Source of the DNA: Bacillus pumilus
GTDB lineage: Bacteria > Bacillota > Bacilli > Bacillales > Bacillaceae
Direction: 5' to 3'
DNA length: 64,000 nt
Assembly (NCBI RefSeq): GCF_900186955.1
Contig: NZ_LT906438.1
Location: 1,550,001 to 1,614,000 of the forward strand
Of this stretch, positions 46,920 to 57,206 are shown one piece after another. Both the position numbers and the translations under genes were made by a program. The notes beneath the pieces were generated by a model. It was given only the letters and a program-made list of their open reading frames with translations. It made no database searches and had not been told where the DNA came from. Positions within the stretch are counted from its first letter, which is position 1. Every line of letters begins with the position of its first letter.

Positions 46920-47989
46920 TTAGAGTGCTTGTAGTAGATGACTCGGCTTTTATGCGAAAGCTCATTAGTGATTTCCTAAGTGCCGAGCAAGAAATAGAAG
47001 TCGTCGGAACGGCGCGAAATGGGGAAGATGCCTTAAAACGGATCAAGGAACTGAATCCAGATGTCGTCACATTAGATGTGGAAATGCCTGTTTTAAATGG
47101 AACAGAAGCATTAAAACAAATTCTGGCTGAACACGACCTTGCCGTGATTATGGTGTCAAGCCAGACAAAGCAAGGGAAAGATTTAACCATCCATTGCTTA
47201 GAACTTGGTGCTTTTGACTTTGTGACAAAGCCTTCAGGAAGTATTTCGCTCGATTTACACAAAGTAAGAGGCCAAATTGTAGAGCGGGTGCTTGCGGCAG
47301 GGCTGTCAAGGAAACGCACTGAAGTACAGGTTTCTCCAAAGCCGGTGATGAAGCCGCCAATTCCAGTGGCTACACCTCGCCCGCAAGCCGTAAAAAGTGG
47401 CTCACTCCGAAAGATTATTTCAATCGGAACATCAACGGGAGGGCCAAGGGCACTTCAACGAGTTGTCACGAAGCTGCCCAAGGACATAGAAGCACCTATT
47501 TTGATTGTGCAGCATATGCCGGCAGGATTTACAGCATCACTTGCTACTAGGTTAGACCATTTATCTCAAATTTCGATTAAAGAAGCACAAGATGGAGACA
47601 TCGCTAAAAATGGAGTGGCTTACATAGCGCCTGGTGGAATGAATATGTCACTTCATGAACAAGGGGCATCCTTAGTCATCAGGCTTTCTCCAGAGGACAC
47701 GGAAAGCCGGCACAAACCTTCTGTTAACTATTTATTTGAATCCATCAGTCATATAAAGGGTTACGAGAAAATTGCTGTCATTATGACAGGCATGGGTAGT
47801 GACGGCACAGAAGGTGTCAAAAAAATGGTCGCAAGCGGTCATACAAAAGTCATTGCAGAAAAAGAAGAATCATGTGTTGTTTTCGGAATGCCTAAATCAG
47901 TCATTAAAGCAGGCCTTGCACATGAAACAAGGCATGTGGATGACATCGCACATGCAATTATAAGCTCCATGAAAAAAGAGAGGGCGTGA
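46916..47989 (+). CDS. cheB: Chemotaxis protein-glutamate methylesterase CheB
   Basis: Demethylates and deamidates chemoreceptors when phosphorylated. 357 residues: receiver domain with Asp54 (TLDVEMP), a linker about 130-165, and an esterase domain with the catalytic Ser in SIGTSTGGPRAL, His in VQHMPAGFT and Asp in TGMGSDGTEG. Preceded by AAAGGAGGAAGGTG in the flhG end. Confidence 0.97.
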   Translation: MIRVLVVDDSAFMRKLISDFLSAEQEIEVVGTARNGEDALKRIKELNPDVVTLDVEMPVLNGTEALKQILAEHDLAVIMVSSQTKQGKDLTIHCLELGAFDFVTKPSGSISLDLHKVRGQIVERVLAAGLSRKRTEVQVSPKPVMKPPIPVATPRPQAVKSGSLRKIISIGTSTGGPRALQRVVTKLPKDIEAPILIVQHMPAGFTASLATRLDHLSQISIKEAQDGDIAKNGVAYIAPGGMNMSLHEQGASLVIRLSPEDTESRHKPSVNYLFESISHIKGYEKIAVIMTGMGSDGTEGVKKMVASGHTKVIAEKEESCVVFGMPKSVIKAGLAHETRHVDDIAHAIISSMKKERA

Positions 47990-47994
47990 ACACG

Positions 47995-50025
47995 TTGGAT
48001 GTAAACCAATACTTAGATATCTTTTTAGATGAAAGCAGAGAACACTTACAAACTTGTAATGAAAAACTTCTTGATTTAGAAAAGAACCCAACCGACTTGC
48101 AGCTAGTGAATGATATATTCAGAGCGGCTCACACATTGAAAGGCATGAGTGCAACGATGGGCTACGCTGATATGGCTCAGCTAACACATCATTTAGAAAA
48201 CATGTTTGATGCCATTCGAAATGAACAAATGATTGTCACACCTGAGTCAATGGACACAATGTTTGAAGCACTTGATCACCTTGAAGCAATGGTTCAATCA
48301 ATTGCAGAAGGCGGAGATGGGAAACGCGATGTCACAGAGATTAGTAAAAAGCTAGATGTGACAGGAAGCCATGCTGAGGCAGCTCCTAGTGTTGAAACAG
48401 CGGCTGTATCAGCGGCTGCTGCTAATGACTTAGACTATAACGAATTTGAACGAACAGTGCTTGATGAAGCGAGGGAACAAGGCTTTAAATGCTATGAACT
48501 CAATGTAACATTAAGTGACGCATGCCTATTAAAAGCCGTTCGTGTCTATATGATCTTTGAAAGACTGAACGAAGCAGGCGAGGTCGTCAAAACAGTTCCA
48601 AATGCAGAACTTTTAGAATCAGAAGATTTCGAATCTGAATTCAGTATTTCTTATTTATCTAAACAACCGATGGACGAAGTGAAAAAAATCGTGATGACGA
48701 TCTCAGAAGTTGAACAAGTTGAGATCTCAGAAGTTTCTGCATTTGAAGAAGCGAATCCAGCTGAAAAACAAGAAGCAAAACCTGAACAGAAAAAAGAAGA
48801 AGTCTCCGTGCCTGCTGCGAAAGCACCAGCAAACGATGCACCAAAAGCAAATGGCAATAACGGTTCAGCTGCAGGAGGCACAAAAACGATTCGTGTCAAC
48901 ATCGATCGTCTAGACTCTCTTATGAATCTATTTGAAGAACTGGTGATTGACAGAGGCCGTTTAGAACAGATTGCCAAAGAGCTTGAAAATAACGAACTCA
49001 CTGATACGGTCGAAAGAATGACACGTATTTCAGGCGATCTGCAATCGATCATCCTGAACATGAGAATGGTACCTGTAGAAACGGTGTTTAACAGGTTCCC
49101 GCGTATGATCCGTCAATTGACGAAAGAGCTCAATAAAAAAATTGAACTGATCATTGAAGGTGCTGATACTGAGCTTGATCGAACAGTCATCGACGAGATT
49201 GGAGATCCGCTCCTACACTTACTTAGAAACAGTCTAGATCACGGAATTGAATCGCCAGAAGAACGTGTGAAAAAAGGCAAGCCAGAAAAAGGAACCGTTC
49301 TATTAAAGGCGTATCATAGCGGAAACCACGTCTTCATTGAAGTAGAAGATGATGGCGGCGGAATTAACCGTAAGAAAGTGCTTGAAAAAGCATTAGAGCG
49401 CGGGGTTATTACAGAAAGAGAAGCGGAAACCATTGAAGATCATCAAATTGATTCATTGATCTTTGCAGCAGGATTCTCTACAGCTGATGAGATATCTGAC
49501 ATCTCAGGCCGCGGTGTAGGTCTTGACGTCGTGAAAAACAAGCTGGAATCACTAGGCGGATCTGTAAGCATCAACTCAACAGAAGGACAGGGCTCACTAT
49601 TCTCGATCCAGCTTCCGCTTACATTATCGATTATTTCTGTACTTCTTGTAAAACTGGAAGAGGAAACATTTGCGATTCCGATTTCTTCTATTATTGAAAC
49701 GGCTGTCATTAAGAAAAGCGACATCCTTCAAACGCATGATCGCGAAGTAATTGATTTCCGCGGATTTATCGTACCGGTCGTGTACTTGAAGAAACAATTC
49801 CACGTACCAAATGCGAATGAATTAGAGGAAGAACTGCACATCATCGTTGTTCGTAAAGGAGATAAGCTGACAGCATTTGTGGTCGATTCATTTATTGGTC
49901 AGCAAGAGGTTGTATTGAAATCACTAGGAGATTACCTGCCAAACGTGTTTGCGATCTCAGGCGCAACAATCCTAGGCGACGGTCAAGTTGCACTCATCGT
50001 TGACTGTAATGCACTGATCAAGTAA
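47995..50025 (+). CDS. cheA: Chemotaxis histidine kinase CheA
   Basis: Autophosphorylates and passes phosphate to CheY and CheB. 676 residues from TTG 47995 (MDVNQYLDIF): P1 with phospho-His46 (RAAHTLKGMSA), P2 about 150-240, a charged Ala/Lys linker about 245-300, dimerisation P3, HATPase P4 (DEIGDPLLHLLRNSLDHGIE; GRGVGLDVVKN) and CheW-like P5. GTG 47986 is in frame three codons earlier and overlaps the cheB stop, but TTG is better spaced from GAGGGCG and puts the His at the family position 46. Confidence 0.96.
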   Translation: MDVNQYLDIFLDESREHLQTCNEKLLDLEKNPTDLQLVNDIFRAAHTLKGMSATMGYADMAQLTHHLENMFDAIRNEQMIVTPESMDTMFEALDHLEAMVQSIAEGGDGKRDVTEISKKLDVTGSHAEAAPSVETAAVSAAAANDLDYNEFERTVLDEAREQGFKCYELNVTLSDACLLKAVRVYMIFERLNEAGEVVKTVPNAELLESEDFESEFSISYLSKQPMDEVKKIVMTISEVEQVEISEVSAFEEANPAEKQEAKPEQKKEEVSVPAAKAPANDAPKANGNNGSAAGGTKTIRVNIDRLDSLMNLFEELVIDRGRLEQIAKELENNELTDTVERMTRISGDLQSIILNMRMVPVETVFNRFPRMIRQLTKELNKKIELIIEGADTELDRTVIDEIGDPLLHLLRNSLDHGIESPEERVKKGKPEKGTVLLKAYHSGNHVFIEVEDDGGGINRKKVLEKALERGVITEREAETIEDHQIDSLIFAAGFSTADEISDISGRGVGLDVVKNKLESLGGSVSINSTEGQGSLFSIQLPLTLSIISVLLVKLEEETFAIPISSIIETAVIKKSDILQTHDREVIDFRGFIVPVVYLKKQFHVPNANELEEELHIIVVRKGDKLTAFVVDSFIGQQEVVLKSLGDYLPNVFAISGATILGDGQVALIVDCNALIK

Positions 50026-50049
50026 AAAACAATAGAGGAGCGGTCTGAA

Positions 50050-50511
50050 ATGAGTACAGATATCAAAACTGGCGAAAAGATGATTGTGTTTATCGTAAAC
50101 AAAAAAGAATACGCCATTTCAGTATCAGAAGTAAAGTCCATTGAAAAATGGCAGCAGCCGACAAGAGTCCCTGGCGTTGCCCCTTATATATGCGGTGTTA
50201 TTAATCTGCGCGGTGTCGTGACGCCTGTCATCGATCTTAGAGTGAGACTTGGATCAAGTGACAACGAAATTACAGATGAAACAAGAATGATTATTGTACA
50301 AGTTGGTGACATTGAAGTCGGCTGGATTGTTGATGAAGCGAATGATGTCATTACAGTCCATCAAGAAGAAGTAGAATCTTCTCCTGAGTCAGCTGAAAAA
50401 GAAGGACAATCATGGGTAACAGGTATCATTAAGCATGATCAGCGTCTATTTAATATCATTCACCCTGGTGCTGTCCTCGACAAGAGCGTTCAAGATGCAC
50501 CTGTTCATTAA
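50050..50511 (+). CDS. cheW: Chemotaxis coupling protein CheW
   Basis: Adaptor linking receptors to CheA. 153 residues, two-subdomain SH3-like fold with conserved VPGVAPYICGVINLRGVVTPVIDLR near 45-70. ATG follows AGAGGAGCG. Sits between cheA and cheC. Confidence 0.97.
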   Translation: MSTDIKTGEKMIVFIVNKKEYAISVSEVKSIEKWQQPTRVPGVAPYICGVINLRGVVTPVIDLRVRLGSSDNEITDETRMIIVQVGDIEVGWIVDEANDVITVHQEEVESSPESAEKEGQSWVTGIIKHDQRLFNIIHPGAVLDKSVQDAPVH

Positions 50512-50523
50512 GGAGGATGTGAA

Positions 50524-51150
50524 ATGAGCATTTTCAATGAAATAAAAGATGAACAGCTGGATGTATTAAGAGAGGTAGGGAATATTGGAGCAGGCCACGC
50601 CGCGTCTGCTCTTGCCAGCCTTTTGGATCGCAAAATAGATATGGCTGTTCCGTTTGTCAAGGTTCTCTCGTTTGAAGAATTAATGGATTTCTTTGGCGGT
50701 GCAGACCTCCCAGTTGCAAGCATTTTCCTGCGAATGGAAGGAGATTTATCTGGCTCTATCTTTTTCATAATGCCCTTTGAGCAAGCTGAGCAATTTGTAA
50801 GAGAGCTTGTACGAGATCCAGCATTTGATATTGATACCATTCACGAGCATGTGATGGGGACGTCAGCACTACACGAGCTGGGAAATATTTTAGCAGGCTC
50901 TTATTTATCAGCCCTTGCCGATTTAACAAAATTGCAGCTTCACCCAAGTGTTCCAGATGTTACGCTCGATATGTTCGGGGCTGTCATTAGCGAAGGGTTA
51001 ATGCAATTCAGTCCTCTAGGTGATCAGGCAATTGTGATTGATACATCAATTTTTGATGATCAAAATAAGCAAGAGCTGAAAGGAAATATGTTTCTATTAC
51101 CAGACTTTGAATCGTTTGAAAAACTATTCAAAGCATTAGGTAACCTTTAA
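50524..51150 (+). CDS. cheC: CheY-P phosphatase CheC
   Basis: Phosphatase of the CheC-FliY-CheX family, stimulated by CheD. 208 residues with two E-x2-N active-site helices: LREVGNIGAGHA near 17 and LHELGNILAGS near 119. Overlaps cheD by one base (TAATG); CheC-CheD interaction is central to Bacillus adaptation. Confidence 0.97.
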   Translation: MSIFNEIKDEQLDVLREVGNIGAGHAASALASLLDRKIDMAVPFVKVLSFEELMDFFGGADLPVASIFLRMEGDLSGSIFFIMPFEQAEQFVRELVRDPAFDIDTIHEHVMGTSALHELGNILAGSYLSALADLTKLQLHPSVPDVTLDMFGAVISEGLMQFSPLGDQAIVIDTSIFDDQNKQELKGNMFLLPDFESFEKLFKALGNL

Positions 51151-51650
51151 TGAACGTTCAGATTCCGGCAGTTGTAAAGGTTGGTATAGCGGATGTTCAG
51201 CTTGTGAAAACACCGGACCGCATTCGGACATCCGGACTTGGTTCTTGTGTAGGGCTTGTTCTGTTTGATCAAGAAAAAAAACTGGCAGGTCTTGTCCATG
51301 TCATGCTTCCAGACTCATCCCTTGCAAAAGGGGCAGTGGAGAACTTGGCTAAATATGCAGATACAGGTGTCAAGCATACAATTGATCTGCTCCTTAAAGA
51401 AGGAGCGCGCAAACATGCGCTAAAGGCAAAACTTGCTGGTGGCGCAGAAATGTTTAAGTTTAAGTCAACCAATGATCTGATGAGAATTGGACCTAGAAAC
51501 GTATCAGCTGTTAAAGAACATCTGTCTCTTTATCGCATCCCGATCATTAGTGAGGATACGGGCGGGAACAATGGTCGTACGATTGAATTTGACCCGCTTA
51601 CGACAGAGCTTGAGATCCGCACTGTGAAGCAAGGCATTATGAAGATATAA
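51150..51650 (+). CDS. cheD: Chemoreceptor glutamine deamidase CheD
   Basis: Deamidates receptor glutamines and regulates CheC. 166 residues with the full catalytic set Thr27, Cys33 (GLGSCVGL) and His50 (LVHVMLP). The ATG overlaps the cheC stop and has only a weak AGGT ribosome site, so translation is probably coupled, keeping CheC and CheD balanced. Confidence 0.97.
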   Translation: MNVQIPAVVKVGIADVQLVKTPDRIRTSGLGSCVGLVLFDQEKKLAGLVHVMLPDSSLAKGAVENLAKYADTGVKHTIDLLLKEGARKHALKAKLAGGAEMFKFKSTNDLMRIGPRNVSAVKEHLSLYRIPIISEDTGGNNGRTIEFDPLTTELEIRTVKQGIMKI

Positions 51651-51674
51651 CTAAGGAAGTATAGGGGGAGAAAG

Positions 51675-52442
51675 ATGCAATCCTTAAATTACGAAGATCA
51701 GGCGCTATGGGCTAGATGGAAAGAGTGGAAGGACCCAGCTGCTGGAGATGATCTTATGCGCCGCTATATGCCGCTCGTCACATATCATGTTGGAAGAATT
51801 TCCATCGGTCTCCCGAAGTCAGTGCATAAAGAAGACTTGATCAGTCTAGGGATGCTCGGTTTATATGATGCCCTTGAAAAATTCGACCCCGGAAGAGATC
51901 TGAAGTTTGATACATATGCATCCTTCAGAATCCGCGGGGCCATCATCGACGGTCTTCGTAAAGAGGACTGGCTGCCTCGTACATCAAGAGAAAAAACAAA
52001 AAAAGTAGAAGCGGCTATTGAAAAGCTTGAACAACGCTATTTACGAAATGTGACGCCGACAGAAGTGGCAGAGGAACTTGGCATGAGTGAACAGGATGTT
52101 GTCACAACAATGAATGAAGGTTTCTTTGCAAATCTGCTTTCAATCGACGAGAAGCTGCATGATCAAGAAGACGGTGAAAACGTCCAAGTCATGATTCGCG
52201 ACGAGAAAACTGTGACACCTGAAGAGAAGATGCTGAAAGATGAATTAATAGAACAGCTTGCTGAAAAAATGACCGAGCTATCTGAAAAAGAAAAGCTCGT
52301 GATCAGTCTTTTCTATAAAGAGGAACTGACGTTAACGGAAATCGGTCACGTGCTCAATTTATCGACCTCACGCATTTCGCAAATTCATTCAAAGGCATTG
52401 TTCAAGCTTAAGCATCTGCTTGATAAAGCCATTCAATCTTAA
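51675..52442 (+). CDS. sigD: RNA polymerase sigma factor SigD
   Basis: Sigma-28 type factor for flagellin, motor, chemotaxis and autolysin genes. 255 residues: region 2 (LISLGMLGLYDALEKFDPGRDLKFDTYASFRIRGAIIDGLR, spanning about 52-92), region 3, and region 4 helix-turn-helix near the end (LTEIGHVLNLSTSRISQIHSKAL). Near the 3' end of the about 26.5 kb operon, so its level depends on processive transcription, the basis of on/off motility in B. subtilis. Confidence 0.98.
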   Translation: MQSLNYEDQALWARWKEWKDPAAGDDLMRRYMPLVTYHVGRISIGLPKSVHKEDLISLGMLGLYDALEKFDPGRDLKFDTYASFRIRGAIIDGLRKEDWLPRTSREKTKKVEAAIEKLEQRYLRNVTPTEVAEELGMSEQDVVTTMNEGFFANLLSIDEKLHDQEDGENVQVMIRDEKTVTPEEKMLKDELIEQLAEKMTELSEKEKLVISLFYKEELTLTEIGHVLNLSTSRISQIHSKALFKLKHLLDKAIQS

Positions 52443-52463
52443 AGAGTTAGTGAGTGAAAAAAT

Positions 52464-53003
52464 ATGTTATGGCTGATTAGCTTCATGCTTCATGCTGCAC
52501 TTATTTATTTTGTGATCATTTTATATACGAGAATGAATTCGCTGAAGGCAACTGAACAAAAGCAGCGAGAACTTCTAGAAGAAACGGAAAATACCCTGGC
52601 TGCATTTTTGATGGAAGTCAAAGAAGAGAATGACAAACTATCAAAAGTGGCAGCCGCTTCCCCTGATTTTTCTGCTGAAGAGCTGAAAACAGATTTTCAG
52701 ACACCAAAGCAGCCACAAACACCAATTGAATCCCAGCAATCGGTAGAAAGTGAAGATCCAGTACCAGAGCACTTGTCGGCTCTCCTTAGCGAAGTCGAAG
52801 TGCAGGAAGAGAAGGTAAACGAACCCGTTCCATATCTTGAATCAGACGCTTCTGCGTCTTCTGAAAGTGAAGTAGAAGAAACATTCGAGGACCAAGTGAA
52901 GACCTTATATGACCAAGGGCATTCGCTAGAAGAAATAGCGAAAGAACTGAAAACGGGCAAGACAGAAATCGAGCTTTTATTAAAATTTAGCGGAAAGCTG
53001 TAA
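52464..53003 (+). CDS. swrB: Swarming motility protein SwrB (YlxL)
   Basis: Last gene of the fla/che operon. 179 residues: N-terminal membrane helix (about 2-20), a short coiled coil, an acidic Ser/Glu/Val-rich disordered stretch about 75-140, and a C-terminal helix-turn-helix-like segment (LYDQGHSLEEIAKELKTGKTEIELLLKFSG). In B. subtilis SwrB promotes basal-body maturation for export and full SigD activity. No terminator is visible before the rpsB promoter. Confidence 0.93.
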   Translation: MLWLISFMLHAALIYFVIILYTRMNSLKATEQKQRELLEETENTLAAFLMEVKEENDKLSKVAAASPDFSAEELKTDFQTPKQPQTPIESQQSVESEDPVPEHLSALLSEVEVQEEKVNEPVPYLESDASASSESEVEETFEDQVKTLYDQGHSLEEIAKELKTGKTEIELLLKFSGKL

Positions 53004-53010
53004 AGGATTC

Positions 53011-53039
53011 TTGATTGTCAGTCCATCATGTGTTATATT
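53011..53039 (+). promoter_or_regulatory. Promoter for rpsB with extended -10
   Basis: TTGATT (53011-53016), 17-base spacer, TATATT (53034-53039) preceded by TG at 53031-53032, an extended -10. Starts seven bases after the swrB stop. Predicted start near 53046. Confidence 0.65.
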
Positions 53040-53044
53040 ATTTC

Positions 53045-53893
<849 letters not shown>

Positions 53894-53900
53894 CCTATTC

Positions 53901-53941
53901 AAAAGGTGATAAGAGGGAAATGCCTTTTATCACCTTTTTTT
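53901..53941 (+). terminator. Terminator/attenuator between rpsB and tsf
   Basis: 16-bp stem AAAAGGTGATAAGAGG / CCTTTTATCACCTTTT with one G-U pair, 6-base loop and further T. No clear promoter lies between it and tsf, so tsf presumably relies on partial read-through. Confidence 0.88.
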
Positions 53942-53984
53942 CACCTAGTAATCCGTGTTTTAACATAGAAGGAGGAAATGTAAA

Positions 53985-54866
53985 ATGGCTATTACTGCTC
54001 AATTAGTTAAAGAACTGCGTCAAAAAACTGGTGCAGGTATGATGGACTGTAAAAAAGCGTTAACAGAAACTGATGGTGACATCGACAAAGCAATCGATCT
54101 TCTAAGAGAAAAAGGAATTGCAAAAGCTGCGAAAAAAGCAGACCGTATTGCTGCAGAAGGATTAACTCTTATCAAAACTGACGGCAACACAGGCGTGATC
54201 CTAGAAGTGAACTCTGAGACTGATTTCGTTTCGAAAAACGAAGGGTTCCAATCACTTCTTAACGAACTTGCTGATCATTTGCTTGCTGCTAAACCTGCAA
54301 CAATTGAAGAAGCTCATGCTTCTAAAATGGAAAACGGTTCAACAGTTGAAGAGCATATCACATCTGCGATTGCGAAAATCGGAGAGAAAATCACTCTACG
54401 TCGTTTCTCTGTTATCACGAAAGAAGATAACGCAGCATTCGGTTCTTACTTACACATGGGCGGACGCATCGGTGTGTTAGCTGTTCTTAACGGAACAACT
54501 GACGAAGAGCTTGCAAGAGACATCGCAATGCACGTTGCTGCTGTAAACCCTAAATACATTTCTCGTGACCAAGTGTCAGAAGAAGAAGCAAACCGTGAGC
54601 GCGAAGTATTAACGCAGCAAGCGCTTCAAGAAGGAAAACCTGAAAACATCGTAGCTAAAATGGTAGAAGGCCGTCTAAACAAATTCTTCGAAGAAATTTG
54701 CTTACTTGACCAAGCTTTCGTTAAAAACCCAGATGAAAAAGTGAAACAAGTAGTAGCTGCGAAAAACGCAAGCGTTCAAACTTATGTTCGCTATGAAGTG
54801 GGCGAAGGCATCGAGAAGCGTCAAGACAACTTTGCTGAAGAAGTGATGAGCCAAGTGAAAAAATAA
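53985..54866 (+). CDS. tsf: Elongation factor Ts
   Basis: Guanine nucleotide exchange factor for EF-Tu. 293 residues: N-terminal UBA-like domain with [15 protein letters not shown], the [12 protein letters not shown] motif of the core, and the coiled-coil/C-terminal parts. ATG follows AAGGAGG at 9 bases. Two terminators in tandem follow. Confidence 0.98.
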   Translation: MAITAQLVKELRQKTGAGMMDCKKALTETDGDIDKAIDLLREKGIAKAAKKADRIAAEGLTLIKTDGNTGVILEVNSETDFVSKNEGFQSLLNELADHLLAAKPATIEEAHASKMENGSTVEEHITSAIAKIGEKITLRRFSVITKEDNAAFGSYLHMGGRIGVLAVLNGTTDEELARDIAMHVAAVNPKYISRDQVSEEEANREREVLTQQALQEGKPENIVAKMVEGRLNKFFEEICLLDQAFVKNPDEKVKQVVAAKNASVQTYVRYEVGEGIEKRQDNFAEEVMSQVKK

Positions 54867-54872
54867 TGTTTG

Positions 54873-54894
54873 AAAAGCTCTCTGGGGCTTTTTT
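54873..54894 (+). terminator. First terminator after tsf
   Basis: 8-bp stem AAAAGCTC / GGGCTTTT (one G-U pair), 4-base loop, six T in the 3' arm and tail. Directly abuts a second hairpin. Confidence 0.8.
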
Positions 54895-54927
54895 AGGGAG
54901 CACAAGCACTGTGTTCCCTATTTTTTA
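54895..54927 (+). terminator. Second terminator after tsf
   Basis: 10-bp stem AGGGAGCACA / TGTGTTCCCT (54895-54904, 54910-54919), 5-base loop, then ATTTTTT. Begins on the base after the first terminator ends. Confidence 0.85.
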
Positions 54928-54938
54928 GAGGATATTGA

Positions 54939-54967
54939 TTTACAAAAGGCAGTTTCTTACGCATAAT
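54939..54967 (+). promoter_or_regulatory. Promoter for pyrH-frr
   Basis: TTTACA (54939-54944), 17-base spacer, CATAAT (54962-54967), 34 bases before the pyrH ATG, after the double terminator. It makes pyrH-frr a separate unit from rpsB-tsf. Confidence 0.62.
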
Positions 54968-55000
54968 AAGAGACGGTATAGTTTACACTTGGAGGTTATC

Positions 55001-55723
55001 ATGAGCAAACCGAAATATAATCGCATTGTACTGAAGCTAAGTGGCGAAGCACTAGCAGGTGATGCTGGAAATGGAATTAACCCAACTGTCATTCATTCAA
55101 TTGCAAAGCAAGTAAAAGAAATTGCAGAGCTAGATGTTGAGGTTGCAGTTGTTGTAGGCGGAGGAAACCTTTGGCGCGGTAAGACAGGTAGTGACTTAGG
55201 AATGGACCGTGCAACAGCAGACTACATGGGCATGTTGGCAACAGTGATGAATTCACTCGCGCTACAAGACAGCCTAGAAACGCTTGGCATTCAGTCTAGG
55301 GTACAAACCTCTATCGAAATGAGACAGGTTGCAGAACCATACATAAGAAGAAAAGCGATCCGTCATCTTGAGAAGAAACGTGTCGTAATTTTTGCTGCAG
55401 GTACTGGTAACCCTTATTTCTCTACAGATACAACGGCAGCACTTCGTGCAGCAGAAATTGAAGCAGATGTCATTTTAATGGCAAAAAATAATGTAGACGG
55501 TGTCTACAGTGCTGATCCTCGTACAGATGCGGATGCAGTAAAATATGACAAGCTTTCATATCTTGATGTGCTAAAAGAAGGGCTTGCAGTAATGGATTCT
55601 ACTGCGTCCTCATTATGTATGGACAATGACATTCCATTAATCGTATTCTCTATTATGGAAGAAGGAAATATTAAACGTGCCGTAAATGGCGAATCAATTG
55701 GAACGATTGTGAGGGGGAAATAA
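55001..55723 (+). CDS. pyrH: Uridylate kinase
   Basis: Phosphorylates UMP to UDP in pyrimidine synthesis. 240 residues of the amino-acid-kinase fold: [37 protein letters not shown] and [23 protein letters not shown] 55001 follows TTGGAGG; upstream in-frame codons overlap the promoter. frr begins one base after the stop codon. Confidence 0.98.
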   Translation: MSKPKYNRIVLKLSGEALAGDAGNGINPTVIHSIAKQVKEIAELDVEVAVVVGGGNLWRGKTGSDLGMDRATADYMGMLATVMNSLALQDSLETLGIQSRVQTSIEMRQVAEPYIRRKAIRHLEKKRVVIFAAGTGNPYFSTDTTAALRAAEIEADVILMAKNNVDGVYSADPRTDADAVKYDKLSYLDVLKEGLAVMDSTASSLCMDNDIPLIVFSIMEEGNIKRAVNGESIGTIVRGK

Positions 55724-55724
55724 C

Positions 55725-56282
55725 GTGTCAAAAGAAGTATTGAACCAAACGAAAGAAAAAATGGAAAAAGCCGTTCAAGCATACGGACGTGAACTTGCAA
55801 CTGTTCGTGCGGGCAGAGCAAATGCTTCATTGCTTGATAAAGTGACGGTTGATTATTACGGTGCACAAACACCACTTAACCAAATCGCGTCAATCACAGT
55901 GCCAGAAGCACGTATGCTGATTATCACACCTTATGATAAAACAGCTATCGGTGATATCGAAAAATCGATCCAAAAGTCTGATCTTGGCATCACGCCAACA
56001 AGTGACGGAAATGTGATCCGTATTGCGATTCCTGCACTAACAGAAGAAAGACGTAAAGAGCTTGTGAAAGTGGTAAGAAAATATTCAGAAGAAGCAAAAG
56101 TAGCTGTTCGTAATGTTCGTCGTGATGCAAACGATGAGTTGAAAAAGCTCGAGAAAAATGGTGAGATCACTGAAGATGAATTAAGATCATCAACAGAGGA
56201 TGTTCAAAAATTGACAGATGAATATGTCGCTAAAATTGATGACGTGACGAAAGATAAAGAAAAAGAAATCATGGAAGTTTAA
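55725..56282 (+). CDS. frr: Ribosome recycling factor
   Basis: Splits post-termination ribosomes with EF-G. 185 residues, exact family length; conserved [19 protein letters not shown]-terminus and [17 protein letters not shown] near 130. GTG start at 55725 after GAGGGGGAAA. An intrinsic terminator follows. Confidence 0.98.
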   Translation: MSKEVLNQTKEKMEKAVQAYGRELATVRAGRANASLLDKVTVDYYGAQTPLNQIASITVPEARMLIITPYDKTAIGDIEKSIQKSDLGITPTSDGNVIRIAIPALTEERRKELVKVVRKYSEEAKVAVRNVRRDANDELKKLEKNGEITEDELRSSTEDVQKLTDEYVAKIDDVTKDKEKEIMEV

Positions 56283-56311
56283 GAAAAAACTATGTACAAT
56301 AGATAATAGTG

Positions 56312-56347
56312 AAAAGACCCTCTTCATGTTTACAGGGGGTTTTTTTG
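56312..56347 (+). terminator. Terminator after frr
   Basis: 11-bp stem AAAAGACCCTC / GGGGGTTTTTT (two G-U pairs), 12-base loop, run of seven T. Confidence 0.82.
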
Positions 56348-56372
56348 TTAATACTGTTGGTGACTATATTAT
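56345..56372 (+). promoter_or_regulatory. Candidate promoter for uppS-cdsA-dxr-rasP
   Basis: TTGTTA (56345-56350), 16-base spacer, TATTAT (56367-56372), 40 bases before uppS and overlapping the end of the frr terminator tail. Confidence 0.4.
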
Positions 56373-56411
56373 TAGCGGAAACGCAACCTTTTTGGGTGAT
56401 GGAGGAATCTC

Positions 56412-57194
56412 ATGCTCAATATACTCAAAAATTGGAAGAATCAGCAAACTGCAGCTTCCAACTTAGAAAGTCTGACAAAAGAAGACATATTAAATGGAGA
56501 AATTCCTGAACATATCGCCATTATCATGGATGGGAACGGAAGATGGGCAAAAAAACGTGCTCTTCCGCGGGTAGCAGGACATCATGAAGGAATGAAAGTC
56601 GTCAAGCGCATGACAAAGCTTGCAAATGAGCTGAATGTCAAAGTGCTGACTTTGTATGCTTTCTCTACAGAAAATTGGAAGCGTCCAAAACTAGAAGTAG
56701 ACTTTTTAATGAAACTTCCTGAAGAATTTTTAAACATCTACCTGCCCGAGCTCATCGAGGAAAATGTCCGTGTTCGCTTAACAGGTGATCCAGACGGCCT
56801 CCCGCAGCATACGAAAAGAGCGGTGGAGAACGCAGTAAAGAGTACGACGAATAACGACGGGCTCATTTTGAATTTTGCGCTCAACTATGGAGGGCGCACA
56901 GAAATCGTCTCCGCATGCAGACAAATTTCTGAAAAAGTCAAAGAAGGTAAGCTTCAAGCAGAAGACATCACAGAAGAGATGTTTTCAGCTTATTTAATGA
57001 CAGAATCTCTTCAAGATCCGGATTTGCTTATTCGCACAAGTGGAGAAATTAGATTAAGCAACTTTATGCTTTGGCAAATTGCGTACAGCGAATTTGTCTT
57101 TACGGATGTGCTTTGGCCTGACTTTTCTGATGAGCATCTTATAGGCGCTATCGGAGAATACCAGCGCCGCGGCCGGAGGTTCGGTGGAATTTAG
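56412..57194 (+). CDS. uppS: Undecaprenyl diphosphate synthase
   Basis: Cis-prenyltransferase making the C55 lipid carrier for peptidoglycan and teichoic acid. 260 residues with IAIIMDGNGRWAKKR (catalytic Asp) near 36, LTLYAFSTENWKRP and DLLIRTSGEIRLSNFMLWQ. ATG follows TGGAGGAATCTC. First gene of an envelope-lipid group. Confidence 0.97.
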   Translation: MLNILKNWKNQQTAASNLESLTKEDILNGEIPEHIAIIMDGNGRWAKKRALPRVAGHHEGMKVVKRMTKLANELNVKVLTLYAFSTENWKRPKLEVDFLMKLPEEFLNIYLPELIEENVRVRLTGDPDGLPQHTKRAVENAVKSTTNNDGLILNFALNYGGRTEIVSACRQISEKVKEGKLQAEDITEEMFSAYLMTESLQDPDLLIRTSGEIRLSNFMLWQIAYSEFVFTDVLWPDFSDEHLIGAIGEYQRRGRRFGGI

Positions 57195-57206
57195 AGGGTG
57201 GTGCAG

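Noticed and set aside
48651..49061. Minus-strand open frame of 136 codons in cheA
   Set aside because: Opposite the Ala/Lys/Glu-rich linker and P3 of CheA, where biased composition produces long antisense frames.
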